A stretch of 64,000 nt of DNA. It comes from Hesseltinella vesiculosa. Lineage: Eukaryota; Mucoromycota; Mucoromycetes; Mucorales; Cunninghamellaceae. Each line of letters opens with the position of its first letter. Position 1 is the first letter of the stretch. A program made the translations under genes and the position numbers. The stretch covers positions 1,211,104 to 1,275,103 of the forward strand of contig MCGT01000003.1 of the NCBI GenBank assembly GCA_002104935.1, written 5' to 3'. The notes under the pieces are model-generated. The model worked only from the letters and a program-made list of their open reading frames with translations, did no database searches and was not told where the DNA came from. Below, piece by piece: positions 58,730 to 64,000 of the stretch.

Positions 58730-59498
58730 CACTCTTTCCATGAATAAGTGGCGGCTTTCAAGGAAGACAGGTGGCGGACTTTGGATTTTCGAGTGTCGCA
58801 CAAGCTAAGACAAATTTGGCGCAACATTTTTTTTTTTTGTCAGGATGACCAAATGCATAATGTCGCATTTTGAGAAAGTTGCCTTTTTCCACGATCCTTG
58901 GTCCTTGTGCTTCTGGTGTTGTTCAAATCAGCATGGCAAGTCCGCCTACAAGGAACAAAAAAAGCAACTTGATCAAGTTACCTACAAACACATTGGCATC
59001 GGCACAAACACTTATCACTACATCGCCTTCTTGAATGAGGTCATGAATACTATGGACCAACATCCAGAATTTGACGGCTGCTATTTGGTGATGGACAATG
59101 CACCAAGTCATCAATCCAAGGCCATCGATAGCTTCATCAGGAATCGTGGGTATCGATACATGCATCTTCCAACCTATTCTCCTGAGCTCGATCCGATTGA
59201 GCAGTTCTGGTCGGCCGCATCGTCAAAGCGGCGTGGAATGATGTTTCTATCAAGGATCTGCATGGCTTTATCGGTAATTCTTCTCCCCGCATCAATGACT
59301 GCTTCCATAGGACCCCTATGTAGTTGTATTTAAGTAGCAGTTTGTCGCACGACAAGTCGATGACGACACGAAAAAAAAATATCTACGACAAAAAAAAAAA
59401 ATCCTGCGCCAAATTTATCATGGTTTGTGCGACACTCGGAAATCCAAAGTCCGCCACCTGTCTTCCAGGAGAGCCGCCACTTACTCATGGAAAGAGTG
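58730..59498 (+). mobile_element. Tc1/mariner element C (internally deleted)
   Basis: A 769-bp derivative in the same orientation as A, between TA at 58728-58729 and TA at 59499-59500, with termini CACTCTTTCCATGAATAAG. It retains a plus frame at 58845-59333 encoding IGTNTYHYIAFLNEVMNTMD, LVMDNAPSHQSKAIDSFIRN and YSPELDPIEQFWSAA before shifting frame, so the transposase is dead. It has the same internal deletion junction as element B, so both descend from one deletion derivative. With B it forms a near-perfect palindrome of two ~770-bp arms around 58728. Confidence 0.88.
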
Positions 59499-59500
59499 TA

Positions 59501-59948
59501 CTGTTTTTCCAAGAAAGGAAGTCGCCCTCTGTGTGAAACACTGTCGCCTTTTTCAGGACGGATGCGTCGCATTGTAATGAAATGAATGAGACTTACACAT
59601 GGCTTCTGCTTTCCAGTATCAACTGAATGTGAAGGACCACAGTATCACTTTTTCTCTTCGAAAACATGGAGCTCGATAGGATGGATGCCAAGGAAGAAGA
59701 TGGAAGCCTGAAAAGCCCAGGGTCTTTATTACTTGATTATTTCAGGCTCGTTTACCCACTCCCTCTTTCTTATTTTTAGTTCTTGCTTTCCTTCAGCCGA
59801 TCTCTTGTAAAATAAATGTCACAATCACTTTCGTTTATCCATGAGGTTAAACGAAGAGCCCTAAAAGAGAGAAGATACGTGTTTGAGTGAACAATCAGAG
59901 CTGCAGTCGCGCGTCCCTTTTTCCTCTCCGCCTTATTTTTTTGTTTGC

Positions 59949-60014
<66 letters not shown>

Positions 60015-60077
60015 ATTTTTTTTCTCCTTCACGCATTTACCTTTCGACTTTGTTCACCTTATTCTTGTAGTTATGCA
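59501..60077. other. Spacer and CT-rich leader of the Fanzor-like gene
   Basis: The first 100 bp after element C contain tgtcgcc and gtcgcattgt motifs reminiscent of transposon termini, but no second matching end was proven. The final part is promoter-like and CT-rich. Confidence 0.4.
59953..60012 (+). repeat. (CT)n microsatellite, about 30 units
   Basis: A pure dinucleotide run lies 65 bp upstream of the probable start codon of the Fanzor-like gene. CT-rich blocks are common just before start codons in this window, but this is the only perfect long one. It makes a long Ser/Leu frame in two frames, which is not taken as coding. Confidence 0.9.
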
Positions 60078-63000
60078 ATGTCCCAAACCATTCTACAACA
60101 AAGAGCCTATTTGGAGGGTCTAAAACGGCGCAAAATTGAAAGAGAAGAAGAACAAGAGCGACAAGGTGAGATCTTGCTCCAGAACAAGGACAGCTAACAG
60201 AATGCTTTGTTTCAATACGTTCAGGCAGAACACCCTGTGCCAGATGCGGAAGGACAGATCATGTGGATGGTCGTTCCCGGCTCTGCCCATTCAACAGTAA
60301 GTTGATCATGACAAGCATTGGTCAAACGAAATATCTGACTGGTTTTTTTTTTTTTTTTTTTTGCTGCTAGGACATTATGGGGCACCAACCCAAGCAGTTG
60401 TGAGACAGCAGAACAGACAAGGGAGAAGAGCAGGCCAACGGCAATTGGACGCCGCCCGGGCCAATCCCAACGTTCCCCGATGCCCACACTGCATTCTCCC
60501 GGACGGAAGCAATGACGCGTGCGAGCACCACGGAAATGCTGCCAGCCACCTCTGCCACGCCCATAAAACCAATGTGGACGATGTTCTGGGCAACATCATT
60601 GGTCCAAACCACACCCCTTTTGTCCGTCGCTGTTCTCTGAAGCATGCCCTGCGATGCTATGGCCATTCCAGACGGCAGCGAATGCGTGCCAAAGCAAATG
60701 TGATGCAAGAAGTGAACGTCGTTGTCGACCATGTGCGGGATCTGTCGATCAAAGCCATGCTTTTCACCCAACATCATGCTCTGACACTGTTGGAAGGTTC
60801 TGAGCCAATCCCTCTCCATTTTGGTTCGCAAGATTACATTTATGGCGTTATGCAGTTGCTGCTTGGTGGTCACATCACGAACCAAAATCCGAACCTCCCC
60901 CAAGACACAGAATCCATTTTTCACGCATATGTCCAATCATTCGAAACCGCGGATCTCCCAACAGTTCAACCGTTACCTGGCTATTCCCAAACATACGCTC
61001 ATATGGCCAAGACCCTAGCCACAGCGGTCAAGAATGGCCTGGCTGAATCATTTGAACCTCGCTGCCGAACCTTCTTGGCGTTCAAACTCCGATCTTTGAT
61101 TCCAGCCAATGTAAGTTGCGAGGGAAAAGAAGACAGGAACTAAACAACTCTCCATCTTTGCCTCTTAACAGGAAAAGCCAACTAAAAAATCATTGAAGAA
61201 ATTGGTGTCATTTGCCTACGACACTCTCTGCGGGACTGACAGCGAACCAGCAACTCCTACGTATGCACATGCTTCCTGGCAAGATGCTGTGGCGTCAGTG
61301 ATTTCCAATGTGACCCTAGGGCCGACGCCTGTGAATTTGGAAAATCTAACAGCCAAGTTTAACTTATACTTGCCCGTCGTGTATGGATTCCTTGGTAAGG
61401 GCGTAAAAAGAGGCTCAATTGTGTCAAAGGAAATATGACTCATCTCTTCCTCCTCCAAAAAATAAAAATAGCTGAAATGGAAGCCTACAATAATGCAGCC
61501 ACTGGTGTAGTGAGCGAAGAAACAATCGTCGACTATGCTGACAACAAGAGCTGCTGGGAGCTGCTTACGCGTTTGGACCGATTCAATGATCTGGGCCGCC
61601 GGCAGCAAAACCGCCTTGTCCGTGCGTTTTTCAAAATGGTCAACCATCCGACGATGCCTGTCAGATTTGGCCCAAAGCTTGGCGATTATCTTCGCAGTGG
61701 AATGACAACATTGGTAACAAGAACCCGTGAACAACTCTCGTTGTCACGCCAATTCCTGAATGGACGGTATATGATCGACACGTCAGTATGCTTCAGAACG
61801 ACAACAGCTTCAACAATGCATGTCACAAAAATGTATACCCTGCTGCCTGCTCTTCGATTCACGCGCAAGTTTGTGACTCTGGATGCCCAGTGTCTGGCCC
61901 GGATTTTCGACCAAGCAGGTGCACAACCTCGATACGAAGATTATTTGTTCGTCGGCAATCCTGTGGCAATGGACGGCCCTAACGACGAACCATCCAGACG
62001 AGGACGACCCAGACAGCCGGTTCTTTCTGACTATCAAAAGATCAAGAAGAAGTTCCTGGTATTTTGGAGTTCGTTGGATTTCAAAAAGGTCCGACTGGAG
62101 CAGTGGTAAGCTTGGGCAGGTGAATAGAAAAAAAAAAAAGCGGGCATCGTGGTAATCTTTTTGTTTCCCTAGCCGAGAATCTCTGGGTCGTATGATGTGG
62201 ATGTGCCCCCTGAAGGGAACAAAATAGCATTCAGGAACCTTGTACGAACCGATGGCCATACCCTGGAATTCCTGTGCGAACGGAAAAGCCGAGAACGCCT
62301 GCCTGATCTCGTCATGAGTGACTTGGATGACAACGACATGGTGGAATTTTGGTCCTATGGTGTTGACCCAGGGCACACGGTGCCATTCACAGCAAGTGGA
62401 TTCCGAAAAAAATTGCCTTCGATTCACAAACAACGAATTTTACGCCAAATCCGGGTATAAAAAACGTCGATACCACCGCCAGCTGTCAACCACCGAGTCT
62501 GGGATGAACATTGCACTCAACAGCCTGCCAACGAAAAAAACGGTGATCATCGACCAGATGGACATCGTATTGCCAGTCGCTGTGCGAGACCCTGCCTGTG
62601 CTTTACCAATTTTATGGCTCATCCTTTACCAATGCGCGCTTTTTGGCCTATGTCTCTAAGCAAAAAGTCCTGGATGAGATGGTGAACATCTTTGCGTTTG
62701 GTGGCAAAAAATATAAAGAACATGACGTACTGTAAGTATGAATGGTAAAAAAGAGAGAGGGGGGGGATAACGGAGATTGACGTCAATCTTTATTTTTTTA
62801 TTCAGTAAAAAAATACCCTTTTCAAGAATACCCCTGGTCATGATGGGCTCTGGTGTGTTCGGCTTCACACTGAAGGGAAAAAAACGCGCATGTCAATTAT
62901 GCCAAAACTCAAGCAAGCCGAGTTGGGAAGGACGGCTGCTTGTCTGCGTGGTCAATGAAAGCTTTACAAGTCAAGTAAGACAGAACTGGGGTGGCGGGAA

Positions 63001-63253
63001 GAATAGCTGCTCATAACAAGTGTCTTGGTTTTAGGTATGCTGTGCCTGCCACACGCAATCTCTGTCGCTTGCGCGAGTTCTTGACCCTTTGACCGATTCC
63101 GCGGTTTCCCTCTGGTCTGTAAAGACATGCTACATTTGCCAACGCCATTGGAACCGGGACAAGTCGGCAGCCAAAAACATTCTGCACCTGGGATATTTGG
63201 AACAAGAGAAGCAACCTCGTCCCGAAGTTTTCACCAAGTCAATGAGCCATTGA
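60078..63253 (+). CDS. Fanzor-like (TnpB-related) putative RNA-guided nuclease, frame-damaged
   Basis: Eukaryotic TnpB homologue. Exons: 60078-60165, 60225-60296, 60371-61110, 61172-61394, 61472-62105 (donor uncertain), 62173-62731, 62806-62974, 63035-63253; about 900 residues. The N-terminus is coiled coil plus Cys motifs (CARCGRTDHVDGRSRLC, CPHCILPDGSNDACEHH). A long helical region follows, then FRNLVRTDGHTLEFLCERK. RuvC-I aspartate: WSYGVDPGHT. Next: NNEFYAKSGYKKRR, SLPTKKT, YQFYGSSF...FLAYVSKQKVLDEMVNIF, FGGKKYK and MGSGVFGFTLKGKK. The relocated glutamate is in VVNESFTSQ. Zinc ribbon: VCCACH and TCYIC. RuvC-III aspartate: NRDKSAAKNIL. Disruptions: frame changes at the A7 run 62406-62412 and between about 62541 and 62572, plus a phase conflict at the exon 5/6 junction. 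It could be a decaying gene or carry sequencing indels. Start: first ATG giving MSQTILQQRAYLEGLKRRK after the CT tract. Confidence 0.8.
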
Positions 63254-64000
63254 TGAAATCCCGAAGATTTCAATTTTACACCTTTCAAATGTAGACGACA
63301 AAGGCGTCTTTGTCTGTCCTTGGTAAGAAAGATGAGAAAGACAAGGCAGATTCCTTACCTTTTTATTTAGGGTAAATTTTCAAACCATATCGAAGAGTAT
63401 GAACTAACATTTCCTTCCCTTTGTACACGACTCTGCCTTTCCCTCTTGTATTGTAAGCTTCACTCTCGTGGAATAGCCAAGCATCACTTTCGTCACTCAC
63501 CGTTCGATTTTTATTTATTCTTAGCGGTGTTTCTTTTGGTTGATACTGTATGCTCCCTTTCGCCTTCGTGAGTACCACATCCATCTCAAGTATAAGGTTT
63601 AGTTGCTTCAGGCTGACACTTATGCCTTAAATATTATAGCTCCACTCTTCGGTTTTTTTTCTCTCTTGGTGCTCATCACCACAATTGATGCACGACAATG
63701 CGACTTTTTTTTGATTTTGTTATTTCACGACTTCGTTATTTTGGTATTCCGACATTCATTTTTGGATAAAGTGTACTGTGTAGATGAACGAGAACAGTGG
63801 GAGGAAAGGGCAGAGGCGTTAGGCAATAAAGGGGAACATGGCTCTGCGGTTCTTGGGATAGTTGGGGAATTCTTTCTTGTAATTTTTGTGCTTCTTGATG
63901 GCCAAACGTACATTTGACCGGTGGCTACCACGTTGAACAAAAAGGCTGCCGAGAAGAATAAAAGATGAGACGATCAACAGAAAAAAATAAAAAAACCTTA
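63254..64000. other. 3' flank of the Fanzor-like gene
   Basis: Noncoding as far as can be seen. In known systems the guide-bearing RNA lies at or after the 3' end of the nuclease ORF, so 63254 to about 63650 is where such an RNA would be sought. No conserved hairpin was established by eye. Short frames here lack motifs. Confidence 0.4.

Noticed and set aside
59883..60077. Upstream start giving a Ser/Leu-repeat N-terminus to the Fanzor-like protein
   Set aside because: The extension is just translation of the CT microsatellite; a downstream ATG gives an ordinary N-terminus.
59566..63704. 10-bp inverted match (gtcgcattgt at 59566 and its complement at 63695) flanking the Fanzor-like gene as possible element ends
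   Set aside because: Ten bases between two ~500-bp flanks has a sizeable chance of occurring at random, and no target-site duplication was seen.
1..64000. tRNA, rRNA or other structured RNA genes
   Set aside because: Places with GTTCGA/GTTCAA-like boxes were checked by eye; none had a matching acceptor stem and A box at the right distance. A covariance search would be decisive.

Overview
The window looks like nuclear DNA of an early-diverging filamentous fungus, most likely Mucoromycota. The evidence is many short (about 45-115 nt) GT-AG introns, a fungal transcription-factor homology region, fungal vacuolar, ER and chromatin genes (PPN1, DUF3712 repeats, UGGT ending in HDEL, GID7, BDP1, RMI1, ARH1), and long A/T homopolymers in introns and spacers. 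The species cannot be named from the sequence. All gene models were made by hand from reading-frame continuity across splice sites; no search was run.

Layout. 0-1.4 kb: little of note. 1.4-4.7 kb: a leucine-rich-repeat gene (-) divergent from an adrenodoxin/ferredoxin reductase (+). 5.1-7.0 kb: a broken hypothetical gene (-) and a small cysteine-rich ORF. 7.7-12.0 kb: RMI1 (-) divergent from WDR26/GID7 (+). 13.0-17.3 kb: a fungal-type transcription regulator and a SANT/Myb protein. 17.5-22.9 kb: tandem S9 serine peptidase paralogues with a gene-conversion-like block. 22.9-27 kb: gene-poor, with a degenerate tandem repeat. 27.0-30.4 kb: an unrecognised 12-exon membrane/Ala-Pro-rich gene (-) with exons spaced exactly 125 bp apart. 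30.4-35.1 kb: gene-poor, with dispersed repeats. 35.1-46.6 kb: a large DUF3712/Tag1-like vacuolar protein, BDP1, a PQ-loop protein and endopolyphosphatase PPN1, all (+). 46.7-54.9 kb: a Kelch type I membrane protein and UGGT, both (-). 55.0-59.5 kb: a mobile-element block with a 1.24 kb foldback element, one apparently intact Tc1/mariner element (DD34E) and two internally deleted copies abutting it at shared TA dinucleotides. 60.1-63.25 kb: an 8-exon Fanzor-like gene, a eukaryotic relative of TnpB/Cas12 RNA-guided nucleases. It keeps RuvC-I DPG, the glutamate before the zinc ribbon, two CxxC pairs and the RuvC-III NRDKSAAKNI motif, but has two or three reading-frame disruptions.

The 1-55 kb part is mostly ordinary housekeeping DNA: mitochondrial electron transfer, genome stability, GID ubiquitin ligase, Pol III initiation, polyphosphate turnover and ER folding control. 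The 55-64 kb part is a transposon-rich island. The most notable candidates are the Fanzor-like locus and its neighbours, the tandem-exon gene at 27-30 kb and the foldback element.
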